This document shows, one piece after another, positions 16,225 through 23,950 of a stretch of 64,000 nucleotides of DNA. The translations under genes were made by a program, and so were the position numbers. This stretch comes from CAKVLS01 sp045638465 (GTDB taxonomy: Bacteria; Bacillota; Clostridia; Christensenellales; UBA1242): assembly GCA_045638465.1 (NCBI GenBank), contig JAZUBK010000020.1, positions 1 through 64,000 on the forward strand. The letters are read 5' to 3'. Each line of letters opens with the position of its first letter. Position 1 is the stretch's first letter. The notes under the pieces are model-generated. The model ran no database searches. It worked only from the letters and a program-made list of their open reading frames with translations, and had not been told where the DNA came from.

Positions 16225-17304
16225 TTATACATTTTCTTTTATTTCTAATACATAATTAATAAATGTTTCTGAATAAAAGCAAAAATCACCAGCCCTAATA
16301 AGAACAAAAAGTTCTTCTAAAGTTACCCAATCATAAGAAATTTCTTTGTCGTCAAAGGATAGGTCGTTTATTGATATGTTATAGTTGTTGACTATATAGT
16401 AGTCTGTAATTACTTTGTCTTTTATAGTAGTAATAAGAGGTGCTACTTCGCCGAACCAAAATTCTATTCCCAAGTTGTCGTGAATAGCCCTTTGCAAAGC
16501 TTCTAGGCTATAAGACTCATTTTTTAATATAAAGTCTTTGATTGCAAAGTCATATTGAGGTTTTTTGCCTTTTAGATTTCTTTTGATTAAAACCTTGTTT
16601 TCTTCATTAAAAAATATTCCAACAAAGGCATGTTTATTATCATACTCGCAGTATGAGTTTTCTTGGCAAGATTGGTGCTCACATATGTTTTTGTAATTAT
16701 CAAAAACAGCAAGTGTTCGGCCATCTCTATCATCGGTTATCTTTTCACCTTTTATCCAGGTGCGAGAGAGTACATCGATAGTTTGCTTTGCATTGTCAAG
16801 TTCTAGTATATATGGAGGATAAGGTTGAGCGTTATTAATTGTTTGTAGAGCGGTTACAAAGTTTATAGTGTCGGTGATATAGGAGTCAAGAGTTATTTGT
16901 TTTTCGATAGTATAAAAATTGTTTGTGATTTCGTATTTTGCAAGGTATTTTGTCATAAGTTCTTTTTGATTAGCGAAGACTTCATTTCCTTCAAAGGCCT
17001 CAACGCCACAGTCAAAAGTTCTACCTGCATCAGTAAGAATTATTTTGTCACCATAATCTACAAAGTAAATATCAAAAACAAAACTATCGCAAGAGTCTAT
17101 AGTTACAAGATTGCTATTTTCATCGCTACTAGGAAATTTCATAACAAAGAAATCTTGCACTTTTTCGTTTTGTACAATGTTTTTGCACACATAATCAGTC
17201 AAATATTGCTCTTTGACTTTTTCTTCTTTTGAAATAATTTTATAGCAAACAAAATTATTTGCATGAGACATAAAAAACTCTTTTATTTTTTCAAGGTTTG
17301 ACAT
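16225..17304 (-). CDS. DUF1828-like domain + degenerate Nudix domain, 359 aa
   Basis: Residues ~60-125 resemble DUF1828 (FDIYFVDYGDKIILTDAGRTFD, strand-rich). Residues ~225-355 have a Nudix-fold pattern: HAFVGIFFNEENKVLIKRN, then a box-like segment around LEALQRAIHDNLGIEF, then YDWVTLEELFVLI. The Nudix signature GX5EX7REUXEEXGU needs acidic residues. Here only the Arg and the Gly are kept: the first Glu reads Ser and REUXEE reads RAIHDN. Hydrolase activity is therefore unlikely; binding of a nucleotide-like ligand is possible. It lies alone on the minus strand between rplA and rplJ. Both domain calls rest on pattern, not on a search. Confidence 0.6.
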   Translation of the reverse strand: MSNLEKIKEFFMSHANNFVCYKIISKEEKVKEQYLTDYVCKNIVQNEKVQDFFVMKFPSSDENSNLVTIDSCDSFVFDIYFVDYGDKIILTDAGRTFDCGVEAFEGNEVFANQKELMTKYLAKYEITNNFYTIEKQITLDSYITDTINFVTALQTINNAQPYPPYILELDNAKQTIDVLSRTWIKGEKITDDRDGRTLAVFDNYKNICEHQSCQENSYCEYDNKHAFVGIFFNEENKVLIKRNLKGKKPQYDFAIKDFILKNESYSLEALQRAIHDNLGIEFWFGEVAPLITTIKDKVITDYYIVNNYNISINDLSFDDKEISYDWVTLEELFVLIRAGDFCFYSETFINYVLEIKENV

Positions 17305-17334
17305 TTTATTTTCCTTTATTGTTTATCTGAGTTT

Positions 17335-17340
17335 AGTATA
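17335..17340 (-). promoter_or_regulatory. -10 box of the minus-strand gene at 16225
   Basis: On the minus strand this reads TATACT, with a poor -35 (TTTATT) 17 nt away. AAAGGA stands before the ATG at 17304. Confidence 0.4.
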
Positions 17341-17584
17341 ACAAAAAATATTTGAATAATAAAACAATTAAGAGAAATTGACAAAATAAAAAATCTGAAA
17401 TGTTTTATAGGGCGCTTTTGAGAAAAGGGATATTTATATATTTCCATTTTGAAATTTCAACCAGTGCAAAACTCACCCGTGTTGTGTCACACTATTTTTT
17501 TTGTTGTTTTTTTTAAAAAATAAAAAATACCCCCTTTTATTTTGTTTTTTTATATGTTAATATATATTTATAGGGGGAGTGAAG

Positions 17585-18163
17585 ATGCGAGTATACAGAT
17601 ATATGTGCGAAGCTGAGTTAAAAGCTTTTTTAGAAGGGGATATGGAAAAACTTGGCTCTACTAAAGTAAATAATGCATCTAATACTCACAAATATAAACA
17701 AGGCGTAAAATATCTTCACTTTTTCAAAAATGTAGAAGATTTAAGAAGTATCAGAGGAATCAAAGCCTCATTAAAAGATAATTATTATATTGGCCTTTTT
17801 GATATACCGATTTCAATACTTGCTATGGGTATGGGCAAAGGTTATTATAATGGCAGAGGTTATGATATAGACCATGTAGCAGTTAGAGAGTATGCAATTC
17901 CTGTTGAAAAAATCAAAGCAGATAACTTAGTATTCTATATAGAGGACGAAAAAAGAGATATTCTTGCAGCAGAAGTAATAGAGGACGAAAAGAGAGCAAA
18001 AATATTGACAGGCGGAATCAAACCTGCTTATCCATATGAAATCAAAAAAGAAGATAGGGTATTGAGTACAAGTCCAACACAAACTGCAACTCAAAAGCAA
18101 ATAACCACTGCAGATTCAACAAGTAAACCAAATAAATATGCTGATGTCGAGAGAGTAATGTAA
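17585..18163 (+). CDS. Hypothetical protein, 192 aa
   Basis: I do not recognise it firmly. The opening MRVYRYMCEAELKAFLEGD, followed by YLHFFKNVEDLRS, resembles small ADP-ribosyltransferase-like proteins of Firmicutes that begin VYRYMS, but I cannot align catalytic residues. The last ~35 residues are T/Q/S/P/K-rich and probably disordered. A GTG at 17579 overlaps the GGGGGAG ribosome site, so the ATG at 17585 is the better start. It is monocistronic with its own terminator. It sits in the gap that separates rplA from rplJ. Confidence 0.7.
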   Translation: MRVYRYMCEAELKAFLEGDMEKLGSTKVNNASNTHKYKQGVKYLHFFKNVEDLRSIRGIKASLKDNYYIGLFDIPISILAMGMGKGYYNGRGYDIDHVAVREYAIPVEKIKADNLVFYIEDEKRDILAAEVIEDEKRAKILTGGIKPAYPYEIKKEDRVLSTSPTQTATQKQITTADSTSKPNKYADVERVM

Positions 18164-18176
18164 ACAATAAAAATAG

Positions 18177-18200
18177 CTACTACTTATGTAGTAGTTTTTT
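18177..18200 (+). terminator. Intrinsic terminator
   Basis: A 7-bp stem CTACTAC/GTAGTAG (18177-18183 with 18188-18194), a 4-nt loop and six T. Confidence 0.82.
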
Positions 18201-18253
18201 ATTGTTAAAAGTAGGTTTTTTGCATAAAAAAATAAATAATTTGATAAAAACCA

Positions 18254-18281
18254 TTGACTTTTGTTTATAATATGATATAAT
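18254..18281 (+). promoter_or_regulatory. Promoter of rplJ-rplL
   Basis: TTGACT (18254-18259), 16-nt spacer, TATAAT (18276-18281). Confidence 0.85.
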
Positions 18282-18289
18282 CTATATCG

Positions 18290-18410
18290 TTAAATAAATC
18301 TTTTGCCATAGACAGCAAGTGAGGTTTTCTCGTAAGTCTTGCCGAGGTAAGTTAAAAGTCACGAATTTCCTGACCTTATGCTTATTGTCGGCATAAGGTT
18401 TTTTTAATAA
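18290..18410 (+). promoter_or_regulatory. L10 (rplJ) ribosomal-protein leader with attenuator
   Basis: The ~120-nt leader carries the features of Firmicutes L10 leaders: a GC-richer folded region (18306-18372, with GCAAGTGAGGTTTTCTCGTAAGTCTTGC-type pairing) ending in a terminator hairpin, ACCTTATGC (18373-18381) with GCATAAGGT (18391-18399) and a T run to 18405. In known cases L10(L12)4 binds the leader and lowers its own expression. The terminator lies 26 nt before the start codon. Confidence 0.85.
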
Positions 18411-18431
18411 TTTGTAACAGGAGGATTTATC

Positions 18432-18914
18432 GTGAGTTCTAATTTAGAAGCAAAAAGAGTTATTGTTGAAGAAATCAAAGAAAGACTTCAAAATAGCAAA
18501 GGTGTTGTTTTTGTTGATTACAAAGGTATCAATGTAGAACAAGACACAGCTTTGAGAAAAAATTGCAGAGAAAAGAACGTAACTTACAAAGTTTACAAAA
18601 ATAGACTTTTTGTTAAAGCTTTGGAAGAACTAGGAATCACTGGATACGACGCAAAATACCTAGAAGGTACTACTGCTGTTGCTTTCAGCGAGGACGAAGT
18701 TACTGCTGCATCTGTAGTTGGTAAAGAAGCTAGAGACAACAAAACAGTTACTCTAAAATTCGGTATCATCAATGGCGAAGTTGTTGATGCTGCTCAAGTA
18801 GACGCTCTATCAAGAATCCCATCAAAAGATGTTCTTATCGCTATGCTTATGGGTATGCTTAAAGCACCAGTTTCTGCTTTGGCTAGAGCACTTAACGAAA
18901 TTGCTAAAAAGTAA
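18432..18914 (+). CDS. rplJ: 50S ribosomal protein L10
   Basis: 160 aa, near normal. It holds VVFVDYKGINVEQDTALR, the VYKNRLFVKAL segment and a C-terminal helix (SALARALNEIAKK) that binds L12 dimers. The start is GTG, chosen because AGGAGG (18419-18424) stands 7 nt before it and the family begins there. It is co-transcribed with rplL and controlled by its leader. Confidence 0.96.
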   Translation: MSSNLEAKRVIVEEIKERLQNSKGVVFVDYKGINVEQDTALRKNCREKNVTYKVYKNRLFVKALEELGITGYDAKYLEGTTAVAFSEDEVTAASVVGKEARDNKTVTLKFGIINGEVVDAAQVDALSRIPSKDVLIAMLMGMLKAPVSALARALNEIAKK

Positions 18915-18980
18915 TTTTTAAAAAACAAAAGAAACTAAAAAATAAAAAATCATTTTATAAAAATTTAAGGAGAAATTAAA

Positions 18981-19352
18981 ATGGCAGATCTAAACAAAAT
19001 TGTTGAAGAAATCAAAACACTTACTGTTATGGAAGTAGCAGACCTAGTTAAAATGCTAGAAGAAGAATTTGGAGTAAGCGCAGCAGCAGCTGTTGCAGCT
19101 CCAGTAGCTGGTGGCGCAGCAGCTCCAGCAGCTGAAGAAAAGAGCGAATTTACAGTAGTTCTTAAAGAAGCTGGCGCTTCAAAAATCGGCGTAATCAAAG
19201 TAGTTAGAGAAGTAACTGGTCTAGGCCTTGGCGAAGCTAAAGCTCTAGTTGATGGTGCTCCTGCAACTATTAAAGAAAACGTACCTGCAGAAGAAGCTAA
19301 AGCTATGGAAGCTAAGCTTAAAGAAGCTGGTGCAACAGTAGAACTTAAGTAA
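18981..19352 (+). CDS. rplL: 50S ribosomal protein L7/L12
   Basis: 123 aa. It has an N-terminal dimer helix region, an Ala/Pro-rich hinge (~35-52), and a C-terminal factor-binding domain with KIGVIKVVREVTGLGLGEAK. It recruits elongation factors as the multi-copy stalk protein. AAGGAGA stands upstream. It is the last gene of the rplJL transcript. Confidence 0.98.
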   Translation: MADLNKIVEEIKTLTVMEVADLVKMLEEEFGVSAAAAVAAPVAGGAAAPAAEEKSEFTVVLKEAGASKIGVIKVVREVTGLGLGEAKALVDGAPATIKENVPAEEAKAMEAKLKEAGATVELK

Positions 19353-19371
19353 TTTTATTCTTGTTACAAAC

Positions 19372-19403
19372 AAAAAGCAATCTCATATAGAGATTGCTTT
19401 TTT
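19372..19403 (+). terminator. Terminator between rplL and the convergent gene
   Basis: A 13-bp stem (19372-19384 with 19390-19402), loop ATATA, and T runs on both strands. It can serve rplL and the minus-strand gene ending at 19409. Confidence 0.9.
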
Positions 19404-19408
19404 GTTGC

Positions 19409-19723
19409 TTAGGGCTTTGCAAAAGATATGCATTTGGCGGTCTTACCACCGTCGCATATTGTTATTCCGTTGAAGATACATTTGCCAGACTTGTTAAACA
19501 AACATTTTGCTGAGCACGAAAGCTTTAAACTTTTATTATGCCTATAGGGAGCAATAGCAGGTGGCTTGTCACCCTCAAAAATCTTTTTGCTAAAATCTTT
19601 GCTTTTACCCTCCATATATTGATAGTCGCAGCATATAAGTTTAGACCCAATATTGATAGCCTTTGCTCTGCAAGTGAGTTTGTCGTTATATCTACAATTT
19701 GTTTTTCTGCATCTAATATCCAT
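19409..19723 (-). CDS. Cysteine-rich tandem DUF1540-like protein, 104 aa
   Basis: Two similar cysteine modules are visible. Residues 1-35 hold C5, C10, C18 and C31. Residues ~69-101 hold C-x3-C-x7-C-x7-C with the same spacing style. The pattern C..C.YN....C.A..I.I is typical of DUF1540, a small, probably metal-binding family common in spore-forming Clostridia. Between them lies APYRHNKSLKL. CGAGGT stands before the ATG. No signal peptide is visible. The function is unknown. Confidence 0.75.
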   Translation of the reverse strand: MDIRCRKTNCRYNDKLTCRAKAINIGSKLICCDYQYMEGKSKDFSKKIFEGDKPPAIAPYRHNKSLKLSCSAKCLFNKSGKCIFNGITICDGGKTAKCISFAKP

Positions 19724-19784
19724 AGTTTACCTCGATTTAATTATAGACAAATATTTGATTTATATACTTTGAAAGGCTTTTTTA

Positions 19785-19813
19785 TTGACATATTGGGTGT
19801 TTTGGCTTACAAT
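19785..19813 (+). promoter_or_regulatory. Promoter of rplI
   Basis: TTGACA (19785-19790), 17-nt spacer, TACAAT (19808-19813). Confidence 0.82.
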
Positions 19814-19837
19814 AAAAACATATAAGGAGAAAATCTT

Positions 19838-20284
19838 ATGAAAGTAATACTAAAACAAGATGTAAAAGGCTCTGGAAAAAAGGGTGACGTACTAGAAGTA
19901 TCTGACGGATACGCAAAGAACTTTTTGATTAAAAAGGGTTTGGCTGTAGCTGCTACAACTGAAACTTTGGGCGAAAATGCAAGTCAAAAAGCATCTATCC
20001 AACATAAACTTGACCTAGAAAAACAAGCGGCAGTTGATCTATGCGAAAAGGTATCTAAAGCTTATGTGAGAGTTACTCTAAAATGTGGTGAAAATGGTAA
20101 AGTGTTTGGCTCTATCACCGCAAAAGAAATTGCAGATAACCTAAACGCTCAAGGATTAAATGTAGAAAAGAAACATTTGACTCTTGACAATCCTATCAAA
20201 GTTCCTGGTGAGTATAGCATCAATGTAAGATTATATAAAGGTGTAGAAACAAAACTAAAAGTTTCTGTTATCGCAGATAAATAA
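19838..20284 (+). CDS. rplI: 50S ribosomal protein L9
   Basis: 148 aa, normal. It has the N-terminal domain with MKVILKQDVKGSGKKGDVLEV and DGYAKNFLIKKGLA, then a long helix and the C-terminal domain ending VRLYKGVETKLKVSVI. AAGGAGA stands 8 nt upstream. It is monocistronic, with its own promoter and terminator, and not next to rpsF/rpsR or dnaB as in some Firmicutes. Confidence 0.97.
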   Translation: MKVILKQDVKGSGKKGDVLEVSDGYAKNFLIKKGLAVAATTETLGENASQKASIQHKLDLEKQAAVDLCEKVSKAYVRVTLKCGENGKVFGSITAKEIADNLNAQGLNVEKKHLTLDNPIKVPGEYSINVRLYKGVETKLKVSVIADK

Positions 20285-20296
20285 TTATTAATTAAA

Positions 20297-20327
20297 AAAT
20301 AAGACAAAAATACTGTCTTATTTTTTT
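20297..20327 (+). terminator. Intrinsic terminator of rplI
   Basis: A 10-bp stem (20297-20306 with 20314-20323), a 7-nt loop and a T run. Confidence 0.88.
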
Positions 20328-20441
20328 GTTTATTAAACAACCATTTTTAAAAGCATTTATATATAAAATGATTAGGGGTTATTATGTTATTGTGTTATAC
20401 TTATTGAGTAGATAATAAAGTTTTTAACAAAGGGGGAAAAT

Positions 20442-22451
20442 ATGAAAAGATTTTTAAAAAGTCTATTTTCATTGTTGTTTGTTATATCATTTGCTTGTAT
20501 GCTTTCTGCATGTAAAAATAGTGATAACAAAAAAAATAAAGAATTCGAAGAGTTTTCTACTGCAGCTGTAAATATTATGAGCAATTATACAACAGCCAGT
20601 GAAGATAATGTTATTACTACTCCGGCCGCAAGAGCAGAAAGTGTTATGCTTTCTTCTAGTTCTGGAGGATCTACCAATGAAAGATTATTTGAAGAGTTGA
20701 GTGCGTACGCATACAAAGAAATTGTAACAAATGTAAATTATTATTACATGGATGTTATGGAACAAGTGTTTGCAACTACTCTTGGTTCTGGTGACGTTTT
20801 GACCAAAACATATAAGGTAAAATCATTTTTTGGTTTGAAGACAAATATTGTTGGTAATAGCGAATATGGTAATCAAACAGAGTCTTTTGTTATTAACAAA
20901 GTAAATGGTGATTATGTCTTAAATTATTATTACAAATTTGAAGCAACATCTCCTATGGCAGAGTCTAGCGAAAGATTTGCTTATGCGATAATAGATTATA
21001 ATGCTATAGATGATTACAAAGTTAAACTTTTAGCTTTTGAATTAGATTTTAGCAACTATTTCTATGCAGAGGCAGATTCAAATTATAATTTATCTTATAT
21101 TACAAAAAGCACTTGGCAACAGGATATTACATGGTCAGCCGTTGCCGCAAAGGGGATTTTATCTTGTTACGAAACAGATAGAGAAGAGTTTGTTAGAGAT
21201 TTTTATCTTGAGTATTATGAAAATTTGAATACTCAAATAAGTTATGCTGATTATATATATCAATTACAACAATTACCAAGCCAAGCATCTTATACTATTG
21301 ATGAAGAAGATGTTTATGCTGCTTTTGAAAAATATATAGATAGAAGTGCAAGTAATGTTGTTCAACGCCCTGTTGCTTTTATTAATCAAGATGGTGTTGC
21401 TGTAAATGCAGATTTGAGTTATGTTAACGAAACAGAAGAAGGGGTGGAAATCCTTCCAACAAGTGCTTATGGTATAGATTGCAATTTGCTTATTTGTCCT
21501 AGCATCAAGAAGGTTTTGATTCCATCAAACATTACAAAAATAGTAGACAAAAGATACAACTATGAAAGTTTATCATTGTATTTTGCTTATGAAAAAGCAC
21601 CTTATGGTTCGCAAAAAGATTCATATTTAGCTCAATATGAGGCTCTTACTTTAGAGTATCAAAATACAAGAGATGACCCAAAATGGGAAGAGTGGGTAGA
21701 GGTTTCTGCAGAGTATGTGAAAGAACGATTTACATTTGTTCAATATGAGCAAAGAGAAGATGGCCTTATGAATCCAGATCTTTATTATGTTGATTGCGAA
21801 GTAGATGTTGCAGAAGGTTCTACATTATTTACAAAAAAAGAAGATGGCAACATTTATGCTACAGTTGATGGAGAAGAAATTTTAATATTTGTAAATAATT
21901 TTGATATATTTACTGATGAAATTGACAATGTAGAATTAACATTTGCTGATAATGGTATAAGAAGTGTTGCAAATATGGTAATAAGCTCTCACATTAAAGA
22001 AACAACTGGCTCATTTGCGACAACTACAATTTTAAATATACTTGCCAAAGCAAAATACAGTGGAGATATATTTACAAAAGTTAAAAATGTAACTATCACA
22101 TCTGAAATGCCTATTAATTTGAGCATATTGGCTTATGATGTGAATTATAATGTTACAGAAAGATATAATTTTGACAGTGTTACTATAAATATGGGCGCTA
22201 ATGCAATGCTAATGATAGACCCAGACATTGTTGCTAGTATTGGTACATTAACAATAAGTGAAGGCGCATTTACTTGGTTTGAGATAAGTTGTAATAGCCA
22301 AACAGGAAGTGCTAATACATTTGAAGTAGGAACTTTAATAATAGAAGGCGAAAACTTACAAGCATCAATATCTGGCAGCTACTTTATATGCGAAAACATC
22401 TTGGCAGATGATTCTGTTATAATAACAGATAATAGAAGTCCAGCTGTATAA
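20442..22451 (+). CDS. Lipoprotein with LRR_5-like segments, 669 aa
   Basis: There is a clear lipoprotein signal peptide: KR, a hydrophobic core and the lipobox LSAC with Cys24 as the lipidation site. A polar linker follows. Residues ~60-300 form an alpha/beta region with no family I can name. Residues ~350-380 (CPSIKKVLIPSNITKI) and ~510-660 (VKNVTITSEMPINLSIL, DSVTINMGANAML, IGTLTISEGAFTWFEI) look like BspA-type leucine-rich repeats. It should sit on the outer face of the membrane. The only promoter sign is TATACT at 20396. AAGGGGGAAAAT precedes the ATG. It has its own terminator. Confidence 0.78.
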   Translation: MKRFLKSLFSLLFVISFACMLSACKNSDNKKNKEFEEFSTAAVNIMSNYTTASEDNVITTPAARAESVMLSSSSGGSTNERLFEELSAYAYKEIVTNVNYYYMDVMEQVFATTLGSGDVLTKTYKVKSFFGLKTNIVGNSEYGNQTESFVINKVNGDYVLNYYYKFEATSPMAESSERFAYAIIDYNAIDDYKVKLLAFELDFSNYFYAEADSNYNLSYITKSTWQQDITWSAVAAKGILSCYETDREEFVRDFYLEYYENLNTQISYADYIYQLQQLPSQASYTIDEEDVYAAFEKYIDRSASNVVQRPVAFINQDGVAVNADLSYVNETEEGVEILPTSAYGIDCNLLICPSIKKVLIPSNITKIVDKRYNYESLSLYFAYEKAPYGSQKDSYLAQYEALTLEYQNTRDDPKWEEWVEVSAEYVKERFTFVQYEQREDGLMNPDLYYVDCEVDVAEGSTLFTKKEDGNIYATVDGEEILIFVNNFDIFTDEIDNVELTFADNGIRSVANMVISSHIKETTGSFATTTILNILAKAKYSGDIFTKVKNVTITSEMPINLSILAYDVNYNVTERYNFDSVTINMGANAMLMIDPDIVASIGTLTISEGAFTWFEISCNSQTGSANTFEVGTLIIEGENLQASISGSYFICENILADDSVIITDNRSPAV

Positions 22452-22455
22452 AATA

Positions 22456-22488
22456 AAAAAACTACTAGAAAAATCTAGTAGTTTTTTT
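22456..22488. terminator. Bidirectional terminator
   Basis: A 14-bp perfect stem (22456-22469 with 22474-22487), loop AAAA, and A/T tracts on both sides. It lies between the convergent lipoprotein and zinc-peptidase genes. The arms are identical to those at 16192. Confidence 0.92.
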
Positions 22489-22498
22489 TGTTTGGCTT

Positions 22499-23209
22499 TT
22501 AATCTCGGCGTCGTGCCAAGGCTATAATCAAAAATCTAAGCAGTGAAAGAATTGACACAACAAGTGCTGCAAGATAGGTTAGAGCGGCTGCGCTTAGTAC
22601 TTTCTTTGCACCTTTTAGCTCAGACTCTGTCAAAACATCTGTTGCCGCAAGAAGTTTCATTGCTCTTTTTGAAGCGTTGAATTCTACTGGAATAGTCATA
22701 AGATTAACCAGTACTGCACCGCCAAATACAATAATACCAGCCCACAAGAAGATGTTTCCAAATAAAGAGTTTCCAGTGGTTGCAAAACTGAATATCAAAC
22801 CTATAGTTACAAGAGGCATAAGTAGTTGTGAAGCTATGTTTGTGATAGGTATGATTGTTTGTCTGACTTTCATTGGCACATACTCATCTTTGTCTTGCAA
22901 AGCATGACCAAATTCGTGACAAGCAATACCTAACGCTGCTACTGATGTAGAATTGTAAGTAGAGTCTGATAGAGCGATTAACTTTTTCTTTGGATCATAA
23001 TGGTCAGTCAAATCGCCAGAGCAACGAACTATCTGAAGATTTAATCCTGCTGCCATAGCAAGTCTAGAAATAAGTTCTGCTGCGGTGATGTTTGAGCGTG
23101 ATGATAGTTTGTTATAGGTGCTAAATGTTGTTTGTACATTAATTTGGGCAATAGACGCAAGTAGTAATCCTGGTATCAAAATTATACCCATTAAATAATA
23201 TTCCCACAT
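22499..23209 (-). CDS. YugP-type membrane zinc metallopeptidase
   Basis: 236 aa, close to the usual ~225 of the YugP family (Zn_peptidase_2). It has one N-terminal membrane helix, then LSDSTYNSTSVAALGIACHEFGHALQ, where HEFGH (98-102) is the HExxH zinc site. Two or three more membrane helices follow (~120-170 and ~205-230), with NASKRAMKLL between. Substrates of this family are not well defined. It lies 6 bp downstream of a second, different copy (23216-23911), and the two form an operon. Confidence 0.9.
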   Translation of the reverse strand: MWEYYLMGIILIPGLLLASIAQINVQTTFSTYNKLSSRSNITAAELISRLAMAAGLNLQIVRCSGDLTDHYDPKKKLIALSDSTYNSTSVAALGIACHEFGHALQDKDEYVPMKVRQTIIPITNIASQLLMPLVTIGLIFSFATTGNSLFGNIFLWAGIIVFGGAVLVNLMTIPVEFNASKRAMKLLAATDVLTESELKGAKKVLSAAALTYLAALVVSILSLLRFLIIALARRRD

Positions 23210-23215
23210 AAAATT

Positions 23216-23911
23216 TTATCTCCTTCTAAATAGATTTAGGCCAAGTATATCTCTGATAAAATCTGCAATATACGTAAAGGCTGCTGCGTTAGTTATTTTG
23301 TTTGCGATTTTTAATTCTTCTTGGTTTAATATTTGAAAATCTTTCAAAAGATTTAGTCCGATGCGTGACGCATCAAACTCTAGTGGTATAGTAAACAGTT
23401 TGTACAAAAAGCCACATGCCAAAACTGTAAGAGCTGCATACAAAACAATAAAACCAACCTTTACGGCAAGGTCTAATAAGATTGCAACTCCTGAAAAGAT
23501 AAGCGCAGGAATTATCAAGAAACTGAAGACTTTAGAAAAACCATTTAAAAATCTTACAAAGTTAAATATTGCAGGTTTGTTTTTGTGTTGGATTGCATGG
23601 CCTACTTCGTGAGCAGTAACAGCTAGGGCAGATATGCTAGACTGGTTATAGGTGTCGTCCGATAGTGTTATTACCTTATATTTTGGGATATAACAGTCTG
23701 TCAATTTGCCTTTTATACGCCTTATATCTATATCAAGGTTTAGGGCTTCTTTTATATAATACAAAAAGCCAACTGTGTTTGCCTGAGAAACTGGCTGCGT
23801 TTGGGAGTGTTTTTTGAATAAATCATGCAAGATAGTATTTGCAGAATTTATAACCCCCAAGAATATTGCCAAACCCACAATAACAATAATTGCTATAGTG
23901 TATTGATTCAT
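23216..23911 (-). CDS. YugP-type membrane zinc metallopeptidase, second copy
   Basis: 231 aa with the same layout as its neighbour: an N-terminal helix (~5-22), LSDDTYNQSSISALAVTAHEVGHAIQH with HEVGH at 101-105, then membrane helices and DASRIGLNLLKDF. Identity to the neighbour is visible but modest, so the duplication is old. No Shine-Dalgarno precedes the ATG. Instead TTTACA-17-TATAAT lies so that transcription should begin at the A of the ATG, predicting a leaderless mRNA. Confidence 0.9.
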   Translation of the reverse strand: MNQYTIAIIVIVGLAIFLGVINSANTILHDLFKKHSQTQPVSQANTVGFLYYIKEALNLDIDIRRIKGKLTDCYIPKYKVITLSDDTYNQSSISALAVTAHEVGHAIQHKNKPAIFNFVRFLNGFSKVFSFLIIPALIFSGVAILLDLAVKVGFIVLYAALTVLACGFLYKLFTIPLEFDASRIGLNLLKDFQILNQEELKIANKITNAAAFTYIADFIRDILGLNLFRRR

Positions 23912-23917
23912 AACTAT

Positions 23918-23946
23918 ATTATAACCATAAATCTATTTTTTGTAAA
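23918..23946 (-). promoter_or_regulatory. Promoter giving a leaderless mRNA
   Basis: On the minus strand: TTTACA (23941-23946), 17-nt spacer, TATAAT (23918-23923), then 6 nt and ATG (23909-23911). The usual +1 distance puts the first transcribed base on the A of the start codon. Confidence 0.8.
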
Positions 23947-23950
23947 TGTT

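Noticed and set aside
20797..20830. Possible frameshift or disruption in the lipoprotein gene
   Set aside because: The frame is open from signal peptide to stop, without internal damage.
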